A stretch of 64,000 nucleotides of DNA from Hydractinia symbiolongicarpus (lineage: Eukaryota; Cnidaria; Hydrozoa; Anthoathecata; Hydractiniidae): assembly GCF_029227915.1 (NCBI RefSeq), contig NC_079879.1, forward strand, positions 27,658,501 to 27,722,500, given 5' to 3'. Shown piece after piece: positions 26,443 through 37,361 of the stretch (positions are counted from its first letter, which is position 1; the number at the start of each line of letters is the position of its first letter). Under the pieces are notes generated by a model. That model searched no databases, was not told where the DNA came from, and was given only the letters and a program-made list of their open reading frames with translations. Made by a program: the position numbers and the translations under genes.

Positions 26443-28200
26443 ACATAAATATAAGTTTGTGATTAGAAGAAATCATACTCCAGTAGAAAGAATATCTTTT
26501 CCACGAAAAAAGATTCTTTTTTTTTTTTTTTTGTTTTTTGGCGCAATTTAATTTTTCAACATGTCAAACCTTTTAGACCATTTTAGCCAATGTCAAACTA
26601 TTGGACGATGAGAAGTACAAAATCCTTCTCCACAAGAGAGATTTCAAGGAAAAAATATCAATGTAGCGCGTGTTTGCTCTGTTTTGTAGAATAGTAAATG
26701 GCTTGTTATCGAAACTTTATTTTAACATTTTGGAGTGCACAGATAGTATTCATTGTTTGAATTTTTGTAGCTCTTTTTTAGTGACAAAAATAAATATATA
26801 AACAAGAAGTAAATCTCATTCTGTAATAAAATGAAACCTTTACATTTCTTCTATATTATGATACCCATATCTGTTTTTTGTCTGTGAGCCAAAGTATACT
26901 AAGTTTTTTCTAAAAATTAACAGCATGGAATTCCATTTATGTAGCCATTTTGATGGTAATCATACGTGCGATGTTAATCACACGTACGAAGTAGTGTAAT
27001 ATGTCGATTTACCCTTTCCTCCCGGCGGTGATCGTGGTGTCATTTTCAAAACACTGGATGCGAATGTTGATAAATGTGGGTTTGACTGGATCAAAAATAT
27101 ATTGTCAACCCGGTAATATGATGTGGTCGTTTCTGTAGTGTTGAGTAGATGGAAATTTATGGAAAGAAAGAACCTTATCATTTAGCTGTTCTTTCTTAAC
27201 TTTTTATTATTTTATGTTTCTTAGCTGGAAAAGGCCTGGGCTATTCCAAATGTTAAAAGAAGTTAGCTACAATAATTTCTGATATCAACGATTTTAAGAG
27301 ATCGTGAGTAGTTTTAGTTGGTTTTGTACCTAAATAGTTCCTTAACCCTATTAACCCATATTATGGACGAGGGGGGAGGGGCAAAAAATTGAATCAAACT
27401 TGGCACACTTATAGTACGTCACAAAAGGAACAAAAGGACAGCTATAAATTTTTGCTTATGTCAGCACATTTTCTGTGACGTCAACGAAAGCTTAAAATTT
27501 GTTCAAAATACCACCATCTGCTTAAAGTTTAATTGCTTTAGTTCCACAGCGAAGTTTTACATTCTGTTTGAAGTTTCTGAAAGCTAAATAAAAGTTATAT
27601 AACACATTTTCAAAAATTGCCCGAAAATCCGGTTTTTCCTCGTTTTGAGGCAAAATCCCAAAAAATCAAGAATTCAAATGGGAACAATATACACTAGACA
27701 TTTTATACCTGGGAAACACAAACACAAAAACAAGTTTTTGTTATGGAAATGTATATATAAATTTCTTAAATAAACAACATTGTATTTACACATAAAATAG
27801 ACAATGGTGTTAGTGTACAGAAAGTTTTGACAACCCCGTCCACAGGTTTTTCATATTTTAGATTTGCCCTTGCTTGATGTCAAAGCTGACTTTGTATTTC
27901 CGACTTGCTACGCACCTTGCAACATTAAGTAAATTATTTCCTGTTCGAATTATTTATTAATTAGCTGTGGAACACACAGCTTCTAGTTAAGGCTGGAAGC
28001 ATGGAACAAAATCCTGATGTTCTGGCATGTAATTAAAATTATGCATGTCTCGTACGCGGTTGGTAAAATTAACGGTCAATCTGCCATTTAACGTTGCAGT
28101 TTAATTGTTAAAAAGATCTTTTTTTCAGTGTTAGTAAAGATAGTGTAGGGAATATACTTAGGCTTTTCCAAAAACCACGGCCACGGTCTCTTAAAAAATA
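26443..28200. other. 3' region of the CD225 gene and repeat-like DNA
   Basis: An A/T-rich stretch with a 16-T run near 26518 follows the CD225 stop. AATAAA-type signals lie near 26788 and 26825. From about 27340 to 27900 the sequence has GACGTCA-type words and no coding potential, and resembles interspersed repeat DNA of unknown class. Confidence 0.4.
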
Positions 28201-28401
28201 TCATACAGATTTTTGCTTGTGACGTCACAATTTTTTGTCACGCCTCATTGCACAAATATCTATTGATAGGCATGAGAAATTGAGCCATGGAATTCAAGGG
28301 TAAGTCCCTAACAGCAAGTAGAGGGAAAATCCCAACATGCTCGGCAAGAAATTGAGTAAATGCCAGAGCACCATTTTTCAAAAAACTATGTATATAATAG
28401 A

Positions 28402-29134
28402 ATGAACACATATACCGTGAAACAATTATGTGATATCGCTAAAAGCCATGAACTTACAGGGTATTATAGGCAACGCAAACAGAATCTAATTGAATGTATA
28501 GAACGTGATGTTGCAAACCAGGGAAAATGGATCAAGACTGTCGGTGAATATCCCGACGTCCTAGCCCGTGTGCCGGATCGGTTAAAGACCCAAGATATGT
28601 GAAACAAGGCCGCTAAGGATGATTCCAACATGTTCAGGCACGTACCAAACAGGTTCAAAACACAGGATATGTGTAATGGGTTTGTTGAAAAGCATCCCGA
28701 CGTCGTAACCCGTATGCCGGATCAGTTAAAGACCCAAGATATGTGTAGCAAGGCTGTTATAATGAATAATGGCATGTTCGAGTATGTCCCCGACAGGTTC
28801 AAAACACAAGACATGTGCAATAAGGCCGTTGGGGAGGAGCCATGGCTGCTAGGGTATGTACCAGATCAATTCAAGACGCAAGACATGTGCGATGAGGTCG
28901 TTGAAAAGCATCCCAGCCTGTTCCGGTATGTGCCTGACTGGTTTGTCACGGGACAATGTTGAAAAAAGAACAATTGGAGCTAGATGGCGAAAAGAATATC
29001 GCCAGAGGAAATCCGAAAAGGCTATAATTAAGGAGGAGCTAGGTCCAGTAGCCTGGCATCCAGATAGGGACATCGATTGGTGCTTTCCGGAGGATGAAAA
29101 ACCAGTTCTTGAAAAATTGTTGGGGTTGGCTTGA
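28402..29134 (+). pseudogene. SAP-like plus DUF4116-like repeat protein (element B)
   Basis: The ATG at 28402 follows a TATATAATAG box by three bases. Residues 1-33 (YTVKQLCDIAKSHELTGYY, then RKQNLIECIE) resemble a SAP/Rho-N helix-turn-helix nucleic-acid-binding motif. Next come five to six 24-residue units with the core VPDxFKTQDMCNKAVE, resembling DUF4116-type repeats known from giant viruses, protists and invertebrate genomes. The C-terminal module contains AWHPDRDIDWCFPEDEK. One unit has TGA where Cys is expected (28600-28602), and the frame shifts near 28955, so the gene is broken. It is likely an element cargo gene for a nucleic-acid-associated repeat protein; its role is unknown. The related gene in C (50800) lacks the SAP head. 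Confidence 0.65.
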
Positions 29135-29203
29135 AGTCAATGTTATCTTACAACATAGTTGTAATATAATACTACTATAATAAAAGAGTTGTTTCTAAAC
29201 GAA

Positions 29204-29545
29204 GACATGTGCAATAAAGCTGTTGAAAAGCAGCCTTGGGTGCTCGAGCATGTCCCCAACAAGTTCAAGACGCAGGAGATGTGTAACAAAGTTGTTGAAA
29301 AACATCCCCATCTATTCAAGTATGTGCCTGATCATCTCAGGGGGCAAGACATGTGTAACAAAGTTGTTAAAAAATATCCCTTTATGCTCGAATATGTGCC
29401 GGATCTGCTCAGGACGCAAGACATGTGCAACAAGGCCGTTGAAAAAGATCCCGAAATGCTCCAATACGTACCGGACCGGTTCAAAACGCAAGACATGTGC
29501 AATAAAGCCGTTGAAAAGGATCCCGAGGTGCTCAAATACGTGTAA
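29204..29545 (+). pseudogene. Second DUF4116-like repeat gene, truncated (element B)
   Basis: From the ATG at 29204 the frame holds four and a half 24-residue units of the VPDxxKTQDMCNKAVEK type, then stops at 29545. It lacks both the SAP-like head and the AWHPDR tail found in the neighbouring gene, so it looks like a partial tandem duplicate. Unit-to-unit similarity is high, which fits expansion by unequal exchange. It is followed closely by gene V. Confidence 0.6.
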
Positions 29546-29614
29546 CGAGACATGCGCGACAACATGTGAAATTAATGAGTCATCTTACAGACACGTTGTA
29601 AGATACCATAATAA

Positions 29615-29812
29615 ATGTGCGTCAACTGTCAATCACAATTCATTATCTTTAGAACTACAGCATTGATGACTTTTATGACTGGTATCAGCATCTCCCTACC
29701 CCTCATGGCCCTGGCATTAGTACAAGAATCGGAGAGGGAGAAAGAGATTGAACAGAAGATTAAAGACCTAGAAGATCGTCTTGAAGACTATAGAGTAAAT
29801 GGAGCTTTGTAA
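29615..29812 (+). CDS. Family V small membrane/coiled-coil protein (element B)
   Basis: An open frame of 65 codons starts at ATG 29615. It has one hydrophobic span (MTGISISLPLMALALV) followed by a charged helical tail rich in Glu/Lys (KIKDLEDRLEDY) that should form a coiled coil. The same architecture recurs in element C at 51318-51497, directly before the same downstream gene W, so it is a conserved small gene. Its stop overlaps the W start (ATG at 29799). A membrane-anchored accessory role is inferred only. Confidence 0.6.
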   Translation: MCVNCQSQFIIFRTTALMTFMTGISISLPLMALALVQESEREKEIEQKIKDLEDRLEDYRVNGAL

Positions 29813-30834
29813 CGATTGTGAAGGGGTACTTGACGAGAATGATAGATACCCTCAAAAAATTAGAACCTTGTTATCACGTTGCCTTTATTGTGTAAGCTTA
29901 CAGTGCTGATCAAGAAAATGTATATGATGATGTACTTAGAATCATGTACTTTTGACAAACAGTTGCAGAGATATTAGGGTTTGAAGGTTTTTTAATGACA
30001 TCATCAACCCGTTCATTCCGAAACGGATTTGGGGACCTAGGTTTAGGAAAATTACCCAAATTGGTCCTAGGTGGTGCCTAGTTACCCACGTGGTGGAAGA
30101 ACATTAACGTCACCACCTCGTTTCGAGTTATTTAGCTTCAAAGTTTTGGGTGCACTGTAATGGCTTCATTCATTTAATAAAGGATATTGACGTTAAAGTA
30201 TTTTTATTGACGTAGCGCCGTAACGTCAGAAAATTGAACATTTGAGACATACTTTTTTGGCAACTTTAAAGAAAATTTCGGTGACATCAAAGCAAAATAA
30301 CGATATCCACTATGACCGTCACATACACTTCGTATTACTATAAAAAAAAGATCCTATGAGTTGTCAAGCCTAGATTATTCTACTCACTTGCTGCTACCTT
30401 CACAGACATTAACGATATCAACGTGGACTATCTAACAGTGTCCGATCCCATTCCTGCCAATGGGGGTAAGGATCAACGGTATATAGTAGGATACCATACA
30501 CGGGACCTTGTGGTAGCACTCGAGGTAAAAACACCAAAAATCTGGTCCCCACATGGGGTCACCCGATATAACGCCAATGCAGTACCAGCAATGAGTCTCG
30601 ATTTTGAAGAGTACCCTGATTGGGTTGAGAAGTATCGCCAAATCTGGTCCAAGATTGAAGAGTTGATTTCTGAGCAATTGACGACAGAGCCTATAAAAAA
30701 GGACCATTATGTGAACGCTAAGCTCAGATACTACAAGGATGCAATCACGAACAAATTCTATGTTATACCAGTACCCTATGATGAACCCTGCCAAGTCAGT
30801 GCCATAGTGCCATCCTAGCTATTTCATCGGTGTA
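29799..30834 (+). pseudogene. Family W protein, 5' portion, interrupted (element B)
   Basis: The start at ATG 29799 overlaps V, and the first residues (MELCNDCEGVLDENDRY) match the W protein of element C. A family D repeat copy (about 29930-30370) then interrupts the gene. The conserved body resumes at about 30372 and includes YLTVSDPIPANGGKDQRY, GYHTRDL and HGVTRYNA. An 8-bp duplication (AGTGCCAT twice) near 30807 shifts the frame. At 30840 element A is inserted, and the C-terminal tail lies beyond it at 40252-40337. The N-terminal CxxC pairs suggest a zinc-binding module. No known family was recognised. Two insertions and one frameshift make it dead. Confidence 0.6.
29930..30370 (-). repeat. 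Family D dispersed repeat, copy 3, inserted in gene W
   Basis: The reverse complement carries CCGTTTCGGAATGAACGGGTTGATGA, AAACCTTCAA, TCTCTGCAAC, then TGACGTTACGGCGCTACGTCAATAA, matching the copies at 22190 and 24430. It separates the N-terminal CxxC part of W from the rest, while in element C these two parts are contiguous. Confidence 0.7.
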
Positions 30835-30839
30835 CAACG

Positions 30840-31135
30840 AGAGATAGAGAAATGTTCCTTCTGGCGCAGTCGCGTGCGCGTACAGCATTGACGTCACAAG
30901 AAATCCCCGATCATCCAAGACTTAGTGGGGAAAGTACTTACCATGCCATACCATGCGATGCCTAGCCATGCATAGCAGGGTAAAGTCCCTAGTAAGTAAT
31001 GACCACATCTGTAGAATAAACGACTCCAAATTTTTCTAGCGCAATTTCCCATAATATTCTACGCGCATACAGGGGAATTCCCCAGTGATAATAATATTTA
31101 TCAAAAATCAACGCATGCGCAGTAAAGACACGCTA
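30840..31135 (+). repeat. Left terminal inverted repeat of element A
   Basis: It pairs with 39969-40250 at roughly 85-90% by eye. Shared blocks include GAGATAGAGAAATGTTCCTT, GCAGTCGCGTGCG, CCCCGATCATCCAA, GGGTAAAGTCCCTAGTAAGTAATGAC, GCGCAATTTCCCATAA and, innermost, TCAACGCATGCGCAGTAAAGACACGCTA. The innermost block contains an NRF1-like GCATGCGC core. Confidence 0.9.
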
Positions 31136-31192
31136 CGTCGAGCCGAATGAAATCTTTGGAAAAAACAAAAAAATTCTATATAATAAAGAGAA

Positions 31193-34100
31193 ATGAACTT
31201 ATACATAGTCAAACAATTACGCGATATTGCAAAAACCCGTGGACTTACAGGGTAATATAAGCTACGCAATACTGAATTGGCTGCCCTATTGGAAAATGTA
31301 TCACAGAAACCAGTCAGGCCTATAACATCAGAGGATATGGACGTCTTCGAGAGACAGGAGATGGCCAATACCCGTCCAACCATCGGGGGTAAAATCAGGG
31401 ATGGAACAACTGGGTATTGCCTGCATCCGAGATGGACATCTTCGAGAAACAGAAGCTGTCTAAAAATCGTTCCGTTGTAATGGATAGAATTAAGGGATTT
31501 TATAACCGGCTTGTGAATGCTCTCCCCTATAACCTATAAAAGAGGGGGTCAAGAGTGCATATGCGACCCTTAAACGTACGGCGATGAATCTCTATAACGG
31601 GACAGTCAACACAAGGCCTACACTCCTTGGTGAGGTAGAAAAAGATGCCGAGGAAGACTATTTATTTGAACAGCCGGGACAGGACTATACCCCACAAGAA
31701 CATAAGCATGATCTCCACAGGACCTTCCGAAGTTTTCGAATCCCCGGCATAGGAGGGGCCGAAGTTGACGGGTATATGGGGATGGTGCGGCCAAACGTTG
31801 GTTGGGGACCAGGTAGAAGATATGGGGTCGGCAAAGGTACAGCTGTCACTGTGGATTATGTGGAAGAAGCCGTCAAATCTAGAGGGGGCTAACGATGAGT
31901 ACATTGAGGTGAAGAAGGTCTTTCATAGCAATATGGCCTCGGTATTCCAGGGCAGCGATGTAGACGATGTGCTGGATAGGATGTTTGCCCAAATCAAAAC
32001 AGGTGTAGAAAATCCTGCACTGCCACGGAGTGGCTTTACAATATCTAAAATCCTATACCTCGATGCAGATTTTCACAAAATGATGCTAACAAAAGGATCA
32101 TTGTGTATTGAACTAACCAAATGGGTAGCCTCCAGAAAGGCTATTATTAACCCAAAAAATGAGGATGAGGAGTGTTTCAAGTTGGCCATTATAGCATCCC
32201 TACATCATGAGGAGATTGAAAAAAATCCACAAAGGATCGGAAAGCTGAGGCCCCATGTGGGCCTTTATAACTGGAAGGGTATAAAGTTTCCAACCAGCAA
32301 CAACAGCACATACAAATTTGAGGCGAATAACTTCGACATTGTGGTGAACGTCCTCTATATACATGGAAAGAAGATCAATATCCTTCGTCGATCGGTGCAA
32401 AACGGGCGTACCAAAGCGGTGAATCTATTGCTTATCACCGATGACAAAAAGACCCACTATACGGCGGTCAAAAGTCTATCGAGGCTCCTGGGCAAGGAGA
32501 CCTCGAAGGATAGGAATGCAATGCACAATTGCCTAAACTGCCTACAGGCCTTTCCCACGGTTGAATTGAGGTACTGCATCAATCATGACGCTGTTAAAAT
32601 TACGATGCCAAATGAGGCTGAAAAATGGCTTTACTATAGGGATGAACAGCAGCAATTGAAAGTACCCTTTGCCATCTATGCAGACTTCGAGAGTCTGCTA
32701 GTCCTGGTAGAAGATACAAGGGATACCAAGATAAAAAGGCTTAACAAGCATGTACCATCTGGATGGTGCACATATAGTACATTTGCCTATGTGGATGTAC
32801 CAGATCCCCTAACAGTCTACAGGGGTGAAGACTATGTGACGAGGTTCGTTAACCATCTGGAGGATGAGGTGAAACGTCTCTGTAATATCTACTCGCAGCG
32901 GGACATGAAGCCCCTAACAGAGGTCCTAAAAAGGGAACATGACAAGACCACGCACTGCCATATCTGCCTAAAACGCTTTGATAACTATGAGAATAACCGT
33001 AAGGTCAGTGACCACTGCCACTATACAGGTCTGTATAGAAGGGCAGCGCATAACAGCTACAATTTGAATTATAAGATACCCAGCCACATCCCTGTCATCT
33101 TCCATGCCGTTTCAGGGTATGATGCCCATCTCCTCATAAGGGAATTAGGCGGGAAGTACGACATCCAGAACATTGGGTGGATCGCCGAAAATACCGAGAA
33201 ATATATCAGTTTTAACGTGAAAATTAAGGTACCCCTTGGAGGTATGGGATATGGTGATGGCAAGAAGTACAAGACCATAGAGATGCGGTTTATCGATAGT
33301 TGCCAATTCATGGCCTCAAGCCTGGACAAATTGGCAAGAAATCTTATTGGTACAAACGCTGCGGGTACGAAGTGTCATCAATGTGCGGATACCTGTCTTG
33401 AATTCCAGAGCATGGACGCCGAATATATGGCAAAGTTTTGGTGCAAAAATTGCGACTCGAGTACCATCAAGCAGCTTAATCGAGACCGGGTAAAGGCAAA
33501 TGTACCATCCATGGCAGAGTTCATCGACAAAGATGATGTCTTCAGACTGATGCTGAGAAAAAGCGTGTACCCTTATGAAAACATGGATGGATGGCGGCGA
33601 TTTGAAGAGGTGAAACTGCCTCCCGAGAAGGCCTTCTACAGCAAGCTGAATATGAAGGGTATAAGTGATAGGGACTATGCTTATGCTAAAAAGGTATGAA
33701 ATGTCATTACCCGGAGGGTGATAAGGGGACTATGGGAGACTATCACGACATTTACCTGCTCATAGACGTACTGTTATTGCCTGACGTCTTCGGGACATTT
33801 CGGGGTATCTGCTTGGACAAGTACAGCCTTGATTACGCCCATTTTTGCAGTGCACCCTGCTTGGCATGAAAGACTGCACTCCAATTTACGGGCATTAGGT
33901 TAGAGCTCCCTACATATCCCAATATGCTCCTCATGTTCCAGATGGGTATCGAGGGAGGTAAAACCCATGCCGTACACCGGTATTCCAAAGCCAGCAATAA
34001 GTACATGGGAGACCAGTACGATTCAGAGGCTGAATCCTCCCATCTACAGTACCTCGATGCGAACAACCTGTATGAATGGGCGATGCGTCAAGACCTTCCC

Positions 34101-35271
34101 ACAGACGGCTTTAAAAGGGTATCGAACGTAGAAGCATTCACCGAAAGGCGGATCGAGAAGCTCGTTGAAGGGAGCTAGCATGGATACATCTTGGAGGTTG
34201 ATATCAACTACCCTAAAAAGCTACATGATAAACACAACGAGCTACCGTTCCTATCTGAACGCACGATGACCCACAAGGTTGAGAAATTGGACACCGAATT
34301 TGGAGGATAAGCGGAAATATATAGCACATATTAGGGCATTAAATGAGGCCATAAAACATGGGCTTAAATTAGAGAAAATACGAAGGGTTATCTGGTTTAA
34401 CCAGAAGGCATGGCTGGCGGGCTATATCTATCACAACTCTGATTTGAGAACAACCGCGAAGAACGAGTTCTAGAAGGATTTCTATAAACTTATGAACCTC
34501 TCGGTGTTTGGCAAGACCATGGAGAATATCAAAAATCATTGCAATATCCAGCTGGTTAAAAACGAGGGAAAGTATACGAAACTCGTAATGAAACCGAATT
34601 TCAAGGGCAGAAGAAGGCTCATCAAGCGTCTGATAGGCGTTGAAATGAACAAGACCGAGGTCAAGATGAACAAACCGGTGTATATAGGCCAGGCTATATT
34701 GGATATGTCAAAAATAGTCATGTACAAATTCCATTGTGAATACATGCAGCCCAAGGACGGTAGCAAGTTGTAGATCTGTTACATGGACACGGACTCGTTC
34801 GTATACCACATTCAAACACACAACTTTTACAGGGATAGCGCTAACGATGTTAAGGCACGCTTCGATACAAGTGCCTATAATACCGATGATGAAAGGCCTC
34901 TCCCTATAGGGAAAAACAAGAAGGTGGTGGGCTTGATGAAGGAAAAATTAGGTGACAAAATCATGACCGAGTTCGTCACCCTAAGGGCCAAGCTATATGC
35001 TTACAAAAGGAGGCGGTGACAGGAAAGCAAATGGTGTGAAGCGATGTGTCACGAAAAATCAATAACCTTCGATGACTACAAGCGGTGCCTGGAGGAGGGC
35101 CTTGACATCTACAAAAGTCAGATATTGATACAAAACAAGGGTCATAAGGTATATACCCAAGAGATGTACAAATTGGCACTTAACATGGCCGACGACAATC
35201 GTATCGTACAACCCGATCAAATTACGGCGCTTGCCAGAGGCCATTGCCGGCTAGCGTTTACCGGGGAATGA
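31193..35271 (+). pseudogene. DNA polymerase family B, protein-primed type, with SAP-like head (element A)
   Basis: The ATG at 31193 follows TATATAATAAA. Residues 1-30 (MNLYIVKQLRDIAKTRGLTG, with an in-frame stop next) are SAP-like. A Pro/charged linker runs to about 31.9 kb. The polymerase body then carries Exo I (YADFESLL, about 32680), a Cys/His module (CHICLKRF, then VSDHCHYTG, about 32955-33040) like recombination endonuclease VII zinc sites, Exo II (SGYDAHLLIREL, about 33110), motif A (YLDANNLYEWAM, about 34050), motif B (FGKTMEN, about 34505) and motif C (MDTDSFVY, 34783). It would copy the element by protein-primed synthesis. Stops at 34176, 34471, 34771 and 35017 and a disrupted stretch after 33697 make it inactive. 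It is clearly a different lineage from the polymerases in B and C. Confidence 0.85.
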
Positions 35272-35832
35272 ATGGAGGTGTGCACGCTAGTCGCTATAAT
35301 CCTACCGTATGCTCTGATTGCCTACGTACTTTTTCGATATCAACGTATAATATTGCACTGCGGAATATGAACATGTGGAACCCCGCCCAGTAAGCGTCAG
35401 GCTTTGAAGGAAGCTCTTTGCAAAGGTAAAGTGCACCTTTTGCCAAAGAAGTGCATGGAAGTGTTTATCAGCAAGGCCCAGGAGGAGACCATTGAAAAGG
35501 TCCATGCAGAGTATGTACAACGTGAATTGCAAGAGGGGGGGGGGGAAACCGCTAGGGTACTGTCTACTCATTTTATAAGCCTGTATGCTAGCATGGTCTC
35601 GAACGTTGTGGATATTGACTCTGTTGACGAGCTACGTCGAGATATCGAGGAAGAACCCATAATCCGGGACTCTATGACAGATTTGGGAATACTCGTATAC
35701 TGCACCATTGGGAGGTGTTTAGCCCCACTACTTGTGGCGGGCCATACGGCTCGGCATATGAGCAAGAAGAAACAGGAGGAAGTGGTAAAGGAGGCAGATA
35801 CGGCAAAGGATACCGTGCTACAAGATAAATGA
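35272..35832 (+). pseudogene. Family U membrane-anchored protein (element A)
   Basis: The ATG at 35272 abuts the polymerase stop. Residues 1-25 form a hydrophobic span (LVAIILPYALIAYVLF). After an in-frame TGA (35368-35370) the same frame continues with RQALKEALCKGK, HLLPKKCMEVF and a C-terminal YCTIGRCLAPLLVAGHTAR. The same protein occurs in B (47234-46690) and C (62554-62094), always next to the polymerase, so it is a core gene of this lineage. A run of 11 G at 35535-35545 sits where the other copies encode a charged pair. Function is unknown; an N-terminally anchored protein is inferred. Confidence 0.6.
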
Positions 35833-36158
35833 AGAGGAACAAAACAACAGGAGACAGTTATAACAAAACCACCGAAGAACGAGGGTCGTGTCACAACTGG
35901 CAAGAGACTTGCCGAATGGAACCGAACGGTCGACTTAAAGAAGAACGTGGGCAAAGAACCTTCACAGGATGATAAAGAACCTGCGACAAGTTCCGCCAAG
36001 TCAACAGATGTATAGCTTTATGGAATCGAGAGTTTGGCCATATTGGGATAGGCGTCGGGGTTTGGTATATGTTTATCAGGGGTAAGAATGAATCCCAAAA
36101 CACCACACAGGCGGCGCACCAGAGACCCAACAGGGCAAACATGTCAAAACTCAGCTAA
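35829..36158 (+). pseudogene. Family S small tail-anchored protein remnant (element A)
   Basis: The N-terminal part (VITKPPKNEGRVTTGKRLAE) and, in another frame, a C-terminal hydrophobic segment (HIGIGVGVWYMFI) followed by NESQNTTQAAH match the element B copy (46677-46370), which begins MSEEEQKQEE. In A the start region has lost a base, so the reading frame is broken. The layout of a charged N-terminus plus one C-terminal membrane span suggests a tail-anchored protein. It is absent from C, where a deletion joins U to the Zn gene. Confidence 0.45.
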
Positions 36159-36213
36159 ATATTGACACCTTCAAGATGCAATGAAATTTTGCTAAGAAAT
36201 AACACCTAATAAA

Positions 36214-36447
36214 ATGGCAAGCAAACATGATGAAAATATGGATCCCAAGGAAACCATGATTATTGATGCGTTATGAGAGTCCGTCAGGCTCATGTCATAC
36301 ACGATACTTATCGCTATGGGTGAAAAAAAGCCCTTGGGGGTTTCCAGACCGGGTGCTAAGATGGACATGGAGGACGGTCTTAAACTTGCCGGGTATATGA
36401 CTGCAGCAATTTTGTTCGACGAGTATGTGATAAAACAAGGGTGGTAG
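36214..36447 (+). pseudogene. Family T small protein (element A)
   Basis: The ATG at 36214 follows ACACCTAATAA, a string also found directly before the B copy. The 77-residue frame has one in-frame TGA at 36274. The conserved part is IAMGEKKPLGVSRPGAKM followed by a hydrophobic helix (LAGYMTAAILF). In B the homologue (46329-46126) is open. No known family was recognised; its position between S and the Zn genes is conserved. Confidence 0.5.
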
Positions 36448-36518
36448 AAAAAATCGTTAATAGCTCCGAAGTACACCGCCTTATATCATTTCTGCTTGCC
36501 CGTGGGGAAAATTGAATT

Positions 36519-36875
36519 ATGGAAGAGAAAGAATGTCTCGTGTGTTCAAAATCTCTTCCCCTGGATCATTTCAAGGCAAAGGGTAAAAGTCTTACAAAAA
36601 CATGCATTCCATGCCTTGATCTCGGGAGAATTTTAAAAGGTCACCCTAGACGTCGTATCTACATGCAACCCTTATGTGAGTTATTAATCCTCCTACAGGA
36701 TCATATTCAAGCCCAGTTTAATGAGGGGTACACGTGGGAAAATTTTGAACTACATGTACGTAATAAGGTACGCTTCAGATACGATGAAACGTTTAGTTCT
36801 CCAACGCTTGCCAATGTGGCGAAAGCATTAGAGCGGGCCCAATATATAATATTAAGTGGACATCAAATGTTGTAG
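36519..36875 (+). CDS. Zn1: CxxC-header protein with HNH-like tail (element A)
   Basis: An open frame of 118 residues from ATG 36519. Residues 1-36 carry a four-cysteine header (CLVCSKSLPLDHFKAKGK, then CIPCLD) of the form CxxC-x16-20-CxxC, shared with Zn2, the Zn gene of B and both Cys-repeat genes of C. The rest includes LLQDHIQAQFNEGYTWENF, which resembles the region of HNH-type proteins seen in the C gene near 58.2 kb, but the IDH residues are not kept. A zinc-binding nucleic-acid protein, possibly a degenerate nuclease, is inferred. Confidence 0.55.
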   Translation: MEEKECLVCSKSLPLDHFKAKGKSLTKTCIPCLDLGRILKGHPRRRIYMQPLCELLILLQDHIQAQFNEGYTWENFELHVRNKVRFRYDETFSSPTLANVAKALERAQYIILSGHQML

Positions 36876-37360
36876 GACATGTAAAGGATTATTATCCCTC
36901 GATCGATTTAAAATCAAGGGGAATGGTCGGACCAAGACCTGTATAGGTTGTCTCGATAAAGCGAAGGAGAGGCGGGCTGTTAAAAATAAGGACGACATCG
37001 TTGAACACAAAGTAGACCCACTTACTATCGATAAAGAAATTAGGGAGGTTCAGCAGGATCAAAACTATCTGATTCTCTATGACCTAATAACATACGGCAT
37101 TATACCTCAGTATACCAAACTTATCGGTGATAGTCAAGAGAAAGAAAGGCTCGTTGAGAGATACCGCAAGGCACTGCGGTATCTCCAGGGTAAATTAAAA
37201 TACACTCCACTACCCTCGAATACAAGGCTCAAAATACCAAGCTCTGCCCTACCTGCCGAGGATCTTTGGTAAACAATCACGGATGTGTGTTAATATGTTC
37301 GGTATGTGCTGCCATATACCCCAAAATTTACGATCGAAAGTGGTCGAACTATAAGAATAA
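36859..37360 (+). pseudogene. Zn2: CxxC-header plus C-terminal zinc ribbon protein (element A)
   Basis: It overlaps the end of Zn1. The header is CCRTCKGLLSLDRFKIKGNG then CIGCLD; the likely start codon is GTG at 36856, so the ATG may be lost. A helical middle follows (RLVERYRKALRYLQGKLKY). After a frameshift near 37225 a second zinc pair appears (CPTCRGS and CSVC), matching CPACRG in C (61823-62149). The C-terminal frame runs directly into the ATPase. It is a conserved upstream partner of the packaging ATPase in all three elements. Confidence 0.55.
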
Positions 37361-37361
37361 A

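Noticed and set aside
31765-31900. Long polymerase ORF read as starting at 31765
   Set aside because: That codon is TTG, unlikely as a start in a eukaryotic element. Similarity and the upstream ATG at 31193 point to an earlier start.
37266-37361. ATPase start at 37266
   Set aside because: It begins with TTG and the stretch encodes the zinc ribbon of Zn2. The first ATG before the P-loop is at 37362.
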